DNA of 64,000 nt from Pokkaliibacter sp. MBI-7. GTDB taxonomy: Bacteria > Pseudomonadota > Gammaproteobacteria > Pseudomonadales > Balneatricaceae. The position numbers and the translations under genes were made by a program. The notes under the pieces are model-generated. The model saw only the letters and a list, made by a program, of their open reading frames with translations, was not told the origin of the DNA and did not search any database. The stretch is taken from contig NZ_JARVTG010000002.1 of NCBI RefSeq assembly GCF_029846635.1, positions 1,095,501 to 1,159,500 on the forward strand. The letters run 5' to 3'. Each line of letters starts with the position of its first letter. Within the stretch, counting starts at the first letter, position 1. Below, one piece after another: positions 1-8,967 of the stretch.

Positions 1-1024
1 AGACCGCCACCGCGTTCAATGTATCAACACACTCACGCACCAGTGCGGGTCCACGGTAAATCAAACCTGAATACAGCTGCACCAGGCTTGCACCTGCCTG
101 AATCTTTTCCAGTGCATCATTGCCCTCGAGGATGCCGCCCACACCGATGATAGGTATCGCCCCTTTCAGGTGCTCACTCAGGACATGAATGGCTTGGGTC
201 GATGCCTCACGAACCGGCAGTCCACTCAGTCCACCTGCTTCGGTACCATGACGAACACCCGCCACAGCATCGCGCGATAGGGTTGTATTAGTGGCAATCA
301 CAGCATCCATTCCTGACTCGACCAACGTATCAGCCACCATCCGGAATTCATCGGCCGTCATATCGGGCGCTATTTTCACAGCAATCGGCACATTGCGCCC
401 GCCTTCCGCCGCAAGCTGCAGACGCCGCTCATGCAAGGGACCGAGCAGCGCTTTCAAAGACTCGCCATATTGCAACGTACGTAGCCCGGGCGTATTGGGA
501 GAAGAAATATTAACCGTGATATAGCTGGCGTGGGCATAGACCGCATTCAGACACAGCAGGTAGTCATCCAGCGCACTCTCCACTGGGGTAACGGCGTTCT
601 TACCAATATTGATACCCAGAATTCCGTCAAATGAGGACGACTTCACATTACGGATCAGCTGTTCAACACCGTGATTATTGAAGCCCATGCGGTTGATGAT
701 GGCTTGTCGCTCTGGCAGCCTGAACAGTCTGGGCTTGGGGTTGCCTGCCTGAGGACGAGGAGTGACAGTGCCAATCTCCAGAAAGCCAAAACCCAGGGCA
801 GCCAGCCCATCAATGCACGCACCATTTTTATCAAGCCCGGCAGCCAAACCGACGCGATTAGGGAAACGCAGACCCATTACTTGTACAGGTTTGCTGGCAT
901 CCGTGTCCGCGCACAGCCGAGTCAAACCCAGGCGAGCCGCAGCAGCCAGCCACTCCAGTGTCAATTCATGCGCTGTTTCAGCAGACAGTTTGAACAGTAA
1001 CGGACGCACCAACGAATACACCAT
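1..1024 (-). CDS. pyrD: Dihydroorotate dehydrogenase (quinone), class 2; 3' end cut by window edge
   Basis: Membrane-associated flavoenzyme that oxidises dihydroorotate to orotate with quinone as acceptor, in pyrimidine synthesis. Reading the minus strand from the ATG at 1024 gives about 341 residues with no stop before the window edge; E. coli PyrD has 336, so only the last residues are missing. The N-terminus (MVYSLVRPLLFKLSAETAHE) is the quinone-binding helical extension of class 2 enzymes. It is followed by the FMN barrel with VGLAAGLDKNG, MGFNNHG, NISSPNTPG and IGVGGI motifs. A strong ribosome binding site (AGAGGAGGGG) precedes the ATG. It is divergent from batD. pyrF, another pyrimidine gene, lies at 29 kb and is not linked to it. 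Identification is secure. Confidence 0.95.
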   Translation of the reverse strand, partial: MVYSLVRPLLFKLSAETAHELTLEWLAAAARLGLTRLCADTDASKPVQVMGLRFPNRVGLAAGLDKNGACIDGLAALGFGFLEIGTVTPRPQAGNPKPRLFRLPERQAIINRMGFNNHGVEQLIRNVKSSSFDGILGINIGKNAVTPVESALDDYLLCLNAVYAHASYITVNISSPNTPGLRTLQYGESLKALLGPLHERRLQLAAEGGRNVPIAVKIAPDMTADEFRMVADTLVESGMDAVIATNTTLSRDAVAGVRHGTEAGGLSGLPVREASTQAIHVLSEHLKGAIPIIGVGGILEGNDALEKIQAGASLVQLYSGLIYRGPALVRECVDTLNAVAV

Positions 1025-1256
1025 AACCCCTCCTCTCTAAGGCGCGGCTATTATACCCAGCTGCCTCAAAATTACCCCTCTTCGATTCCACCATACCAAT
1101 CGATAGGCCATAGCGCTCTACTGCCCTGCCCGACCTTCAATATCTACCTTTATTGCGCACCCAGGTTATCGGCTGAATCGAATGAGTTGCGATGCTACCC
1201 AGCGGCGGCCGCATTCAGTAAGATGCCGGTACATGTGTTTGGGAAGGACGAAGTCG

Positions 1257-3182
1257 ATGTCTCGTAAGGCTTTGCTGTTCGCCTCTGGCATCTGGATGTT
1301 TTCAGCCTCAGCATTCGCGGAAGTGACAGCAGAGCTGGCGCAGTCCAATGTCCGCCTGGGTGAAACCGTTACTTTGACGTTGATGGTCAGTGGTGCCGTC
1401 GTTGATCAGCCACCACAACTCGCTTCGCTGAACCGTGATTTCGATGTGCTCGGTAGCCGGGCTAACAGCGTCTTTCGTTATGCCAATAACAGCATGCAGA
1501 AGACGACACGCTGGCAGGTGCAACTCAAACCGCGCCAGACCGGTTCGCTCAATATCCCTCCCATTAAAGTTGGCAATGAAAGCAGCGAGTCGCTGCAGCT
1601 GAATGTTAATGCCTCTGCATCCGTGACCTTTGGCAATGAAGTCACTGGCACGATCAACTCTGATAACGGTGACTCGGTACAACAGACCGGTGGCTATTAC
1701 GCCGACAGCAATGGGAATGGCGACAGCAGCGACGGTAGCTCCGATGCCAATAAGCCTGAAGATGCGGCACTGACCGAAGAACAGCAGGCCGCGCTCAGCG
1801 AAAACAAGGAGACCAGGAAAACCGCCGCAGCTCCAGCTGTACCTCTGGTTTCCTTCGATATCGAATTCAAAGAGCCTCCTCATCTGATGCCCGGCATGCC
1901 GATAAAAGTCATGCTGCATTTGAACCATCAGGGCTCTCTGCTGCCTGCAGCTCGCATCATCCCGCCTGATCTTGGCGATGCAAGACTGGTGGAGCTGAAC
2001 AATCCTGCTCCCTTTGTGGACGAGACGCTGGATGGACGCAAAATTCGCCATGTACAGCGCAATTACCTGCTTTATATCGATACTGCGGGCACTTACACCC
2101 TGCCTGCCTTCAACTTTGTGGGTAACGTTCAGACCGAAGATGGCAACGCCCAAACAGCATCACTCTCAACCGCACCGCATAACTTCAATTTGCAGGAAGC
2201 GGCAGCCAGCCCGCTTAACCCAGCTTATGACCTGCAGATGGATGCCAGCTGGAATCAACCTCTCACCAATCTGAAACCTGGTGATCGTCGCGAACGAACA
2301 CTCAATATCAAGATAAGCGGTTTACCTTCCGCCAGCTTGCAATTGCCGCCCCTGCCGCAAATTGATGGGATCACCATTGACCAGGGCATTGCCAGCCACA
2401 ACGACATCACCAGCACTGATGGCATTGAATCGACCCTGAGTGTCGTGCAACGGTTTACCTTTAACAAACCGGGACGTTTCACCTTGCCCGACTGGCAACT
2501 GAACTGGTGGAATATCAACACCTCTGCCATGGATAATCTGCCCCTGCCAGCGCAGACAGCAGACGTTCAGGCGCCGGGAGCTGCCACAGCAAGTGATCAG
2601 AACGCTGACACCACCTCAGGTGCTATCACAACCCGTCTTGCTCCACCGGGCGTTGACGGACAGACCACCGATATCCCACTGCAGAGTAATCAGCCAACAG
2701 CAACGCCCTCCAGCCTGTTGTGGCCAGCACTGGCAGCACTGGCGTTAATGCTTGCCCTGCTGGTGGCAGGTCGCGCCTGGTGGTTAAGTCGGAAGGTACA
2801 TCGTCTGGAAGGCTATCTGGATCAGCTGCAGCAGCAACAGGAAGAAAAGAAGCAGATTGCCAACGAAAGCGAAATTTACGAAGAACTGGCGCTGCTATGC
2901 CATGCGAACCAACCCAAGCTGGCCAAACTAAAGCTGATTGAATGGGGGCAGTGCGTCTGGCCCGGCGAGGGAGTCGCTACCCTGCAAGACATCCGTGAGC
3001 ATGCCAGGCACCCCACACTCAATTACGTTCTTGAAGATCTGGAGTCGGCGCTCATTGCGGCAGAAGAGCGGACGCCTTATGAGTGGCACAGCGACCTGCT
3101 ACTGCAAATGCTGAACGAAATTCGGCATCGGATTATTCGCGCCAAAACCGACGCTATGCTGCAGTTCAATGCGCTAACCTAA
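1257..3182 (+). CDS. batD: BatD family protein (oxygen-tolerance / Bat complex component)
   Basis: Predicted inner-membrane protein with a large periplasmic part, of the BatD family. In Bacteroides and others this family works with MoxR ATPases and von Willebrand factor A proteins (BatA/B) in stress tolerance; its exact function is unsettled. The ATG at 1257 has GAAGGACG just upstream and starts a signal peptide (MSRKALLFASG...SASAFA). Mature residues carry beta-rich repeats with PPQLASL and LNIPPI motifs, then an acidic Ser/Gly/Asp linker near residues 145-185. A transmembrane helix lies near residue 510 (LLWPALAALALMLALLVAG), followed by a coiled-coil cytoplasmic tail. An upstream in-frame start at 1182 would put 25 hydrophilic residues before the signal peptide and was rejected. 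The usual batA/batB/batC partners are absent on both sides. Confidence 0.85.
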   Translation: MSRKALLFASGIWMFSASAFAEVTAELAQSNVRLGETVTLTLMVSGAVVDQPPQLASLNRDFDVLGSRANSVFRYANNSMQKTTRWQVQLKPRQTGSLNIPPIKVGNESSESLQLNVNASASVTFGNEVTGTINSDNGDSVQQTGGYYADSNGNGDSSDGSSDANKPEDAALTEEQQAALSENKETRKTAAAPAVPLVSFDIEFKEPPHLMPGMPIKVMLHLNHQGSLLPAARIIPPDLGDARLVELNNPAPFVDETLDGRKIRHVQRNYLLYIDTAGTYTLPAFNFVGNVQTEDGNAQTASLSTAPHNFNLQEAAASPLNPAYDLQMDASWNQPLTNLKPGDRRERTLNIKISGLPSASLQLPPLPQIDGITIDQGIASHNDITSTDGIESTLSVVQRFTFNKPGRFTLPDWQLNWWNINTSAMDNLPLPAQTADVQAPGAATASDQNADTTSGAITTRLAPPGVDGQTTDIPLQSNQPTATPSSLLWPALAALALMLALLVAGRAWWLSRKVHRLEGYLDQLQQQQEEKKQIANESEIYEELALLCHANQPKLAKLKLIEWGQCVWPGEGVATLQDIREHARHPTLNYVLEDLESALIAAEERTPYEWHSDLLLQMLNEIRHRIIRAKTDAMLQFNALT

Positions 3183-3207
3183 AGCTCTCCAGACAGCATG
3201 AAGATTC

Positions 3208-3237
3208 GCGATGGCTGCTTCTGTAAGCAGTCATCGC
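3208..3237. terminator. Hairpin between convergent batD and dusC
   Basis: A 13-bp stem (arms GCGATGGCTGCTT and AAGCAGTCATCGC, one G-U pair) encloses a CTGT loop, between the two stop codons. No long T tract follows on either strand, so it is a probable but non-canonical bidirectional terminator. Confidence 0.6.
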
Positions 3238-3244
3238 CATCTGC

Positions 3245-4246
3245 CTAGCTTGCTGCCGACAACTCCTGCACTACGGCGTGCACACGCTCGGCAAAACGCT
3301 CAGGGTCACGCTCAGACTGAAGCAACTCCACCCACTGACGTAAATCAGGCATTGCTCCAGCCAGCATTTTCAGCCATTGTTTAACCCGACCGGGAGCAAA
3401 CTTGCTGAGCATTAATTGCTGATTTCGCTGCAGAAACCACTCCAGCCAGGGTGCTATCTCTGCCAGCACCGGTGCCGCCCTCTCCTGTCCACTCAAGGAC
3501 GCACGAATCTGTAGCGCCAGCCAGGGTTGTGCCACCAGTCCACGACCAATCATGACATCCTGACAACCACTTGCCTGACGGCAGGCATGATAATCCTCCA
3601 CCGTACAGACATCGCCATTCGCTACCACAGGGATAGCCAGCTGCTGCCGGACAGGCTCAATCTCCTGCCAGTGTGCAGGTGGCTTGTACCCTTCAACCTT
3701 GGTGCGCGCATGAATCACCAGCTGACTTGCCCCAGCCTCTTCAATGGCTTTGGCATTCTCCATTAATAGCGAGCGATCCTTGTAACCCAAACGCATTTTT
3801 GCTGTCACAGGAATGTTATCTGGCACTGCCTGGCGCACTGCCCGAACAATGGCAAAAAGTGTCTCAGGCTCTTCAAGCAGCACCGCACCACCACGATGCC
3901 GGTTAACTGTTTTAGCAGGGCAACCAAAATTGATATCCAGCGCTGGCGTACCCAAACGGGCGGCCCGCTGGGCATTTTCTGCCATCCAGTCGGCATCACT
4001 TCCCAGTAACTGCAACACCACCGGTGTACCGGCCGGCGTACGCCACGCATTATCAATTTCGGGACAAATACGCTTGAACACCTTTACAGGCAGTAACTGA
4101 TCAGTAATGCGCAAAAACTCAGTCACGCACTCATCAATACCGCCAATCTGCGTCAGCATATCGCGCATGATGTGGTCAACCAGCCCCTCCATGGGAGCCA
4201 GGAGAATACGACCTGCTGAATGAGACGGCATGGTCACTTGATTCAC
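3245..4246 (-). CDS. dusC: tRNA-dihydrouridine(16) synthase
   Basis: FMN enzyme that reduces uridine to dihydrouridine in tRNA D-loops, position 16 for the DusC subfamily. The 333 residues start with ILLAPMEGLVDHIMRDMLT, typical of DusC, and contain the catalytic-loop motif NFGCPAKTVNRHRGG, MRLGYKD, HARTKVEGYKPPAHW and ANGDV. The first start is GTG at 4246 behind an AAGAG-like site; an ATG five codons in (4231) is also possible. The gene is monocistronic and convergent with batD. E. coli DusC is about 315 residues, so the size fits. DusA and DusB were considered, but the APMEG..D.. N-terminus favours DusC. Confidence 0.92.
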   Translation of the reverse strand: MNQVTMPSHSAGRILLAPMEGLVDHIMRDMLTQIGGIDECVTEFLRITDQLLPVKVFKRICPEIDNAWRTPAGTPVVLQLLGSDADWMAENAQRAARLGTPALDINFGCPAKTVNRHRGGAVLLEEPETLFAIVRAVRQAVPDNIPVTAKMRLGYKDRSLLMENAKAIEEAGASQLVIHARTKVEGYKPPAHWQEIEPVRQQLAIPVVANGDVCTVEDYHACRQASGCQDVMIGRGLVAQPWLALQIRASLSGQERAAPVLAEIAPWLEWFLQRNQQLMLSKFAPGRVKQWLKMLAGAMPDLRQWVELLQSERDPERFAERVHAVVQELSAAS

Positions 4247-4405
4247 TTTTTACTCTTGCCTCTTGGCCGACCGCTAAAGAAAGCGGACAAGCATAGGCTG
4301 AACTGGAAAAGAATCAATCTATAGCCCACAGTTAGAACGCATCGGAGCAAATACAACGGGGTCGCTCCGATCAACCAGCAAGAACAATAACGAAGGATTG
4401 CAACT

Positions 4406-5002
4406 ATGATGACTCTCTATGGTATGTCTGCCTCCGGCCACAGCTACAAGGTCAAACTGATGCTGGAACAGGAAGGCATTGCCTACCGCTGGGTGGAAGT
4501 CGATATCCGCAACGGCGACAGCCGTACTCCTGAATTTCTCGCCAAGAACCCCTGTGGCAAGGTGCCTGTACTGGAGATAGCACCGGGGGAATATTTGTAT
4601 GAGTCCAACGCCATCCTGACCTTTCTTGCCCGCGGCACACATTACTGGCCTGATCCGGCTTTCCCTCACGCCAAGGTAATGGAGTGGATGTTCTTCGAGC
4701 AGAGCAGCCATATGCCCTATCTGGCACCCGCTCGCTTTATCAACAAATTTCTAGGGACAGACGACGCTCGCCGCGCAGAACTGCCAACGCTGCTGGAAAA
4801 GGGCTACAAAGCCCTCGACATCATGGAGCGCCAGCTGGAAAAGAGCCTGTATCTGGTCAATTCCCACTACAGCATTGCCGACAATGCGCTGTTTGCTTAC
4901 ACCCATATCGCCCATGAAGGCGGTTTTGATATGAGTCGCTATCCAGCCATCCATGCCTGGATTGAGCGCGTGACCCAGACACCCGGCTTCGTTGCCATGT
5001 AA
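4406..5002 (+). CDS. Glutathione S-transferase family protein
   Basis: A 198-residue two-domain GST. An N-terminal thioredoxin-like fold (MMTLYGMSASGHSYKVKLML, residues 1-75) includes the cis-proline segment GKVPVLEI and the ESNAI glutathione-binding motif. An all-helical C-terminal domain carries the SIADNALFAYTH N-capping box motif. It probably conjugates or reduces small electrophiles with glutathione in the cytoplasm; the substrate cannot be read from sequence. GAAGGA lies nine bases before the ATG, which supports the start. It stands alone between dusC and ribE, and no regulatory site was recognised. The family is certain, the specificity unknown. Confidence 0.9.
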   Translation: MMTLYGMSASGHSYKVKLMLEQEGIAYRWVEVDIRNGDSRTPEFLAKNPCGKVPVLEIAPGEYLYESNAILTFLARGTHYWPDPAFPHAKVMEWMFFEQSSHMPYLAPARFINKFLGTDDARRAELPTLLEKGYKALDIMERQLEKSLYLVNSHYSIADNALFAYTHIAHEGGFDMSRYPAIHAWIERVTQTPGFVAM

Positions 5003-5128
5003 CTCACCCCCTTCCATTATCGACTCAGGCAGCCCGACGACGATGTCGGTCGCTGCCTGCTCCGGACTACATTCACTTCGCCGTTTGCCCTATCATGTCG
5101 GCACTCAATGTCTGACGGAGCTGCCTCC

Positions 5129-5740
5129 ATGTTCACCGGTATAGTGCAAGGCCTGATCAAAGTTAAAAGCCTGATTCGCAAAGAAGAGTTCTGTACGCTG
5201 GTACTGAGTTTTCCTGAAGGCAAAACAGCTGGACTGGTACCCGGCGCCAGCGTGGCGATCAACGGCACCTGCCTGACGGCAACTGAAATTCACGGCAATG
5301 ACGCACACTTTGACGTGATTGCCTCTACCCTGCGCATAACCAATCTGGGTGAGCTGGATGTCGGCAGCGTCGCCAACTTTGAGCGTGCTGCGCGCATTGG
5401 CGATGAAATAGGTGGCCATCAGACGTCAGGGCATATTCACGATCTGGCGGTCATCAGTGCCCGTGAAGACTTCCCCGACAACTGCAAGCTCACTTTTGAG
5501 GTACCTGATGCCTATCGCAAGTATCTGATGGACAAAGGTTACATTGCACTGAATGGTTGCAGCCTGACTATCGCCGGGCTTACCGAGAAGGGCTTTTTTG
5601 TATTCCTGATTCCTGAGACGCTGGGCGTCACGACCTTTGGCTCAGCCAAGGCTGGTGACAAGATCAATCTCGAGATTGACCCCTCCACACAAACCATCGT
5701 CGATACTATCGAGCGCTATCTCGCGACCCGTAACGCATAA
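5129..5740 (+). CDS. ribE: Riboflavin synthase alpha subunit
   Basis: Dismutates two 6,7-dimethyl-8-ribityllumazine molecules into riboflavin and a pyrimidinedione. The protein has about 203 residues in two homologous lumazine-binding barrels. The first begins MFTGIVQG and contains NGTCLTATEI; the second contains IGDEIGGHQTSGHI and NGCSLTIAG. It ends with the LIPETL and EIDPSTQTIVDTIERYL motifs shared with the E. coli enzyme. I chose the ATG at 5129 because family members begin MFTGI; the in-frame ATG at 5108 adds seven residues. No rib operon genes adjoin it and no FMN riboswitch is seen upstream, so this looks like the constitutive stand-alone copy. Confidence 0.93.
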   Translation: MFTGIVQGLIKVKSLIRKEEFCTLVLSFPEGKTAGLVPGASVAINGTCLTATEIHGNDAHFDVIASTLRITNLGELDVGSVANFERAARIGDEIGGHQTSGHIHDLAVISAREDFPDNCKLTFEVPDAYRKYLMDKGYIALNGCSLTIAGLTEKGFFVFLIPETLGVTTFGSAKAGDKINLEIDPSTQTIVDTIERYLATRNA

Positions 5741-5750
5741 ACAGATAAAA

Positions 5751-5787
5751 CAAAGGCCAGTGGACGCCATCTTCCCACTAGCCTTTG
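5751..5787 (-). terminator. Terminator hairpin for the choXWV transcript (first of two)
   Basis: Arms CAAAGGC and GCCTTTG plus inner AGTGG/CCACT form a roughly 12-bp stem with one mismatch. On the minus strand it is followed by TTTTATCTG, so it suits termination of the cho operon. It lies between the ribE and choV stops. Confidence 0.65.
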
Positions 5788-5810
5788 CAGCACCACCCAT
5801 GAGCATCCTG

Positions 5811-5838
5811 CAGGCAAAGGTGACACGGCCTTTGCCTG
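5811..5838 (-). terminator. Second hairpin downstream of choV
   Basis: Perfect 10-bp stem CAGGCAAAGG / CCTTTGCCTG with an 8-base loop, eight bases beyond the choV stop. It shares the CAAAGG core with the neighbouring hairpin at 5751-5787, so alternative pairing between the two is possible. Confidence 0.6.
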
Positions 5839-5845
5839 ACCCGGA

Positions 5846-7012
5846 TCAAATCAGCGCTTCGTAATAATCCTCATCCGTCAGCACACCAACACAGTTACCC
5901 TCTTGCTCGAGGCAGACCGGCAGACCTGTGCGATAGCGAATTTCCATGGCTTCGCGCATGCCTATTTCAGCAGGCGCCATCACCGCCATCCCTTTCTGGA
6001 TGCCGTCCATACTGCCGTTACACTGCCAGTCGGTAAAAGGCACCGTGGCAGTATGACTCTTCAGGGCGACAATCTTGCCCTGCTCGTTCTTGACCAGACA
6101 CATAGCAGAGCCGATGTCGATCTGATGACTGACCGGATCTTCGGCCAGACGATCCAGCGGTGTCATCAGGCTCTTACCCTTGAGCACCTTCAGCGGATTG
6201 GTATGAGCAACGAAGTTCTTCACATAGTCATTGCTGGGATGCAGGACGATGTCCTCAGGCGCACCCGCCTGGACGATCTGTGCAGATTCCATAATGGCAA
6301 TGTGAGTACCAATTTTCAGCGCCTCATCCAGATCATGGCTGACGAACAGAATGGTCTTGTTCAGGCGCTTCTGCAGGGTGATCAGCTCATCCTGCAACTG
6401 ACTGCGAATCAGCGGATCCAGCGCCGAGAAAGGCTCATCCATCAGCAGGATGTCGGTATCCATAGTGAACGCACGGGCAAGGCCAACGCGCTGCTGCATA
6501 CCACCTGACAGCTCATTGGGCTTGAGGTTTCGCCACTCAAACAGCCCGACCAGCTCCAGTTTCTCCTCCACCTGCTTGGTCCATTCCTTGCGGCTCATGC
6601 CCTGCATTTCCAGACCAAAGGCGACGTTCTCCGCCACCGTCAGCCAGGGCATCAGAGCGAACTTCTGGAACACCATGGAAACACGGTGAGTACGCAGGTG
6701 ACGCAAGGTGGCCTCATCACAGCTGGCGACGTTGACACGACGATCGCCATCCTCAACCCATAACTCCCCACGCGCGATGTCGTTCAGCCCATTGACCGTG
6801 CGCAGCAGACTGGACTTGCCTGAGCCAGACAAGCCCATCAGCACGCATATCTCGCCTGACTCGACACTGATGGTGGCTCCTTTTACCCCGACCACATCAC
6901 CATTACGCTTGCGAATCTCAGAGCGGCTAAGCCCCTGATCCATCAGCTTCAGGGTTTCAGCCTTGTTCTTGCCAAAAATGACATCCAGATCACGAATTTC
7001 CACTGTAGCCAT
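5846..7012 (-). CDS. choV: Choline / glycine betaine ABC transporter, ATP-binding protein
   Basis: ATPase of an OpuA/ProU-type quaternary-amine importer. In 388 residues it has Walker A GLSGSGKSS, Q-loop, signature LSGGMQQRVGLARAF, Walker B DILLMDEPFSALD and the switch histidine (VSHDLDEAL). Two C-terminal CBS-like repeats follow, ending VLTDEDYYEALI; in this family CBS domains sense ionic strength or nucleotides. The ATG at 7012 sits behind GGAGGAG and only two bases after the choW stop, so the two are translationally coupled; an upstream start at 7045 would run into choW. Its place downstream of betIBA makes choline the likely substrate. A broader betaine/proline specificity is possible. 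Confidence 0.9.
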   Translation of the reverse strand: MATVEIRDLDVIFGKNKAETLKLMDQGLSRSEIRKRNGDVVGVKGATISVESGEICVLMGLSGSGKSSLLRTVNGLNDIARGELWVEDGDRRVNVASCDEATLRHLRTHRVSMVFQKFALMPWLTVAENVAFGLEMQGMSRKEWTKQVEEKLELVGLFEWRNLKPNELSGGMQQRVGLARAFTMDTDILLMDEPFSALDPLIRSQLQDELITLQKRLNKTILFVSHDLDEALKIGTHIAIMESAQIVQAGAPEDIVLHPSNDYVKNFVAHTNPLKVLKGKSLMTPLDRLAEDPVSHQIDIGSAMCLVKNEQGKIVALKSHTATVPFTDWQCNGSMDGIQKGMAVMAPAEIGMREAMEIRYRTGLPVCLEQEGNCVGVLTDEDYYEALI

Positions 7013-7014
7013 GC

Positions 7015-7857
7015 TTACTCCTCCGATGCTCCGGGTCGACGGCATAGACGATCCAGAATGATGGCCAGCAATACAATTGCCAGACCAGCTTCAAAGCCTT
7101 GCGAAACGTTGACCGTATTCAGTGCACGCACCACTGGCTTGCCGAGACCATCGGCTCCTACCAGCGCCGCAACCACCACCATCGATAATGACAGCATGAT
7201 GCATTGTGTGACTCCGGCAGTGATGCTGGGCATCGCCGCAGGCAGTTCAACACGGAACAGCAGCTTCATTGGTGTGGCACCAAATGCCTTACCCGCTTCC
7301 AGCAGCTCGCCAGGCACCTTACTGATACCCAGATAGGTCAGGCGAATCGGCGCGGGTATCGCGAAGATAATGGTCGAGATCAGACCTGGCACCACCCCCA
7401 GACCAAACAGGATCAGAGTAGGAATCAGGTAAACGAACGTGGGAATGGTCTGCATCAGGTCCAGAATCGGACGCAGGAACTGATACATCCATGGCCGGTG
7501 AGCAGCGGCAATACCGATAGGTATACCAATCAACACCGACAGGAAGGTTGCCATCAGCACCATCACCAGCGTATCGAGCATCTCGCGCCAGTACCCCAGA
7601 TTGAGGATAAGCAACAAGGATGCCACTACAAAAATTGTCAGAACAACACGGCGCTGCAGCCACCAGGCAAAGACACCAACGATTGCGACCAGGGCGAGTG
7701 GTGGGAATGCATTAAGCACTCCCACCAGGCCCATGATCACGCCCTCAAGTAACCAGGAAACTGCATCAAAAAAGCTCGATCCGTTGGCAATCAGCCAATT
7801 GACGACGTTTTCAATCCAGTGACCCAACGGGAGTTTATGACCAGTTAGCCAGTCCAT
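7015..7857 (-). CDS. choW: Choline / glycine betaine ABC transporter, permease
   Basis: Inner-membrane channel subunit partnering ChoX and ChoV. It has 280 residues with about six to seven hydrophobic helices (IMGLVGVLNAFPPLALVAIV, VVLTIFVVASLLLILNLGYW and others). The BPD_transp signature region around EAGKAFGATPMKLLFRVELP is the EAA loop contacting the ATPase, and IPTFVYLIPTLILFG is typical of ProW/OpuAB. The ATG at 7857 follows GAGGTG. It lies 25 bases after choX and overlaps the choV ribosome binding region, indicating one operon. Assignment as choline-specific rather than general betaine permease rests on gene context. Confidence 0.9.
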   Translation of the reverse strand: MDWLTGHKLPLGHWIENVVNWLIANGSSFFDAVSWLLEGVIMGLVGVLNAFPPLALVAIVGVFAWWLQRRVVLTIFVVASLLLILNLGYWREMLDTLVMVLMATFLSVLIGIPIGIAAAHRPWMYQFLRPILDLMQTIPTFVYLIPTLILFGLGVVPGLISTIIFAIPAPIRLTYLGISKVPGELLEAGKAFGATPMKLLFRVELPAAMPSITAGVTQCIMLSLSMVVVAALVGADGLGKPVVRALNTVNVSQGFEAGLAIVLLAIILDRLCRRPGASEE

Positions 7858-7882
7858 GCGGACACCTCAATTCCAATCTAAA

Positions 7883-8821
7883 TTACAGGCCAAGATAGGC
7901 TTTAACAGCAGGCAGAGCAGGTTTGCCATCCAGGGTCGTTACACCTTCCAGCCACTTGTTCAGCACATCCGGGTTATTCTGCAGCCACAACTGCGCCGCA
8001 TTATTGGGCTGCATGTTGTCATCAAGGATGGAGCCCATGACTTCGTTTTCCATCTTCAGGCTGAAGTCCAGGTTGTTGAAGAACTTGCCGAGGTTGGGGC
8101 AGTCAGCGGCATAGTCCTTACGCACGTTGGTGTATACCGTCGCACCACCGAAGTCGGGACCGAAGTAGTCATCACCACCCGACAGGTAAGCCATTTCAAA
8201 CTTGCTGTTCATGGGATGCGGCTCCCAGCCAAGGAATACGATCCACTGCTTGCGCTGCACCGCACGAGCCACCTGCGACATCATGCCCGCTTCACTGGAC
8301 TCAACCAGCTCCATGTCCTTCATGCCAAAGGCATCTTTCTTGATCATGTCCTGAATCAGGCGGTTACCGTCGTTGCCTGGCTCGATACCGTAAATCTTGC
8401 CCTGGAACTTGTCGGCATTCTTGGCGATATCCGCAAAGCTGGTCACCCCTGCGTCATAGACGTACTTGGGCACCGCCAGGGTGTATTTAGCACCATGCAG
8501 GTTGGCCTTGAGACTGACCACGGTACCGGCATCCAGATACTTCTTGATATCCCCTTCCATGGTTGGCATCCAGTTGCCCAGGAATACATCGATATCCTTA
8601 TTAGCCAGTGAGGTATAGGTCACGGGAACCGACAGCAGCTGCGTGGTGGGCGAGTAGCCCATGCCGGTCAGCACTTCGCTGGCCAGTGCTGTGGTTGAGG
8701 TGATGTCAGTCCATCCAACATCTGAAAAACGGACCTTTTCGCAGGAACCTGCAGCGAGACTAACGCTTGCAACTGCCGAAAGGCCGACAGCCAGAGTGAG
8801 ATTGACGAGTGCTTTTGCCAT
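7883..8821 (-). CDS. choX: Choline ABC transporter, periplasmic substrate-binding protein
   Basis: 312 residues with a cleavable signal peptide (MAKALVNLTLAVGLSAVASVSLAA), so periplasmic. The aromatic residues that form the quaternary-amine box in Sinorhizobium ChoX appear in matching segments: FSDVGWTDI, FLGNWMPTM, HGAKYTLAVP and FLGWEPHPMN. Cys27 and Cys255 may form a disulfide. AAGGACATCGAT precedes the ATG. The gene begins about 375 bases after betA, behind two strong leader hairpins (see 8848-8967), so it probably has independent control of its level, as expected for an abundant binding protein. ChoX is favoured over a glycine betaine binder because the locus encodes choline oxidation. 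Confidence 0.9.
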   Translation of the reverse strand: MAKALVNLTLAVGLSAVASVSLAAGSCEKVRFSDVGWTDITSTTALASEVLTGMGYSPTTQLLSVPVTYTSLANKDIDVFLGNWMPTMEGDIKKYLDAGTVVSLKANLHGAKYTLAVPKYVYDAGVTSFADIAKNADKFQGKIYGIEPGNDGNRLIQDMIKKDAFGMKDMELVESSEAGMMSQVARAVQRKQWIVFLGWEPHPMNSKFEMAYLSGGDDYFGPDFGGATVYTNVRKDYAADCPNLGKFFNNLDFSLKMENEVMGSILDDNMQPNNAAQLWLQNNPDVLNKWLEGVTTLDGKPALPAVKAYLGL

Positions 8822-8847
8822 ATCGATGTCCTTCTACTTGGTTGCTC

Positions 8848-8877
8848 CTGTCTGTGGCGCCACACGCCAGCAGACAG
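8848..8877 (-). promoter_or_regulatory. Stem-loop in the choX 5' leader
   Basis: Arms CTGTCTG+TGGCG and CGCCA+CAGACAG pair over 12 bp with one bulged base and a 5-base loop. It ends about 27 bases upstream of the choX ATG, just before its ribosome binding site. It may stabilise choX mRNA or modulate initiation. Confidence 0.5.
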
Positions 8878-8928
8878 CTCTGGGTAAGCCCTGGACATCC
8901 GCATCAGGCGGGTCCAAGTATGAAGTGA

Positions 8929-8967
8929 CTCAGTCCCTTTCGGTGCGCCGCTATCGCGGCGACTGAG
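8929..8967 (-). promoter_or_regulatory. Second stem-loop upstream of choX
   Basis: Outer arms CTCAGT / ACTGAG bracket an inner perfect 6-bp stem CGCCGC / GCGGCG with loop TATC, leaving an 11-base bulge on one side. It could be a processing or attenuation element between betA and choX. Confidence 0.4.

Noticed and set aside
1308..2153. Open frame on the minus strand opposite batD (281 codons)
   Set aside because: Antisense shadow with low-complexity composition; batD has signal peptide, domains and start site.
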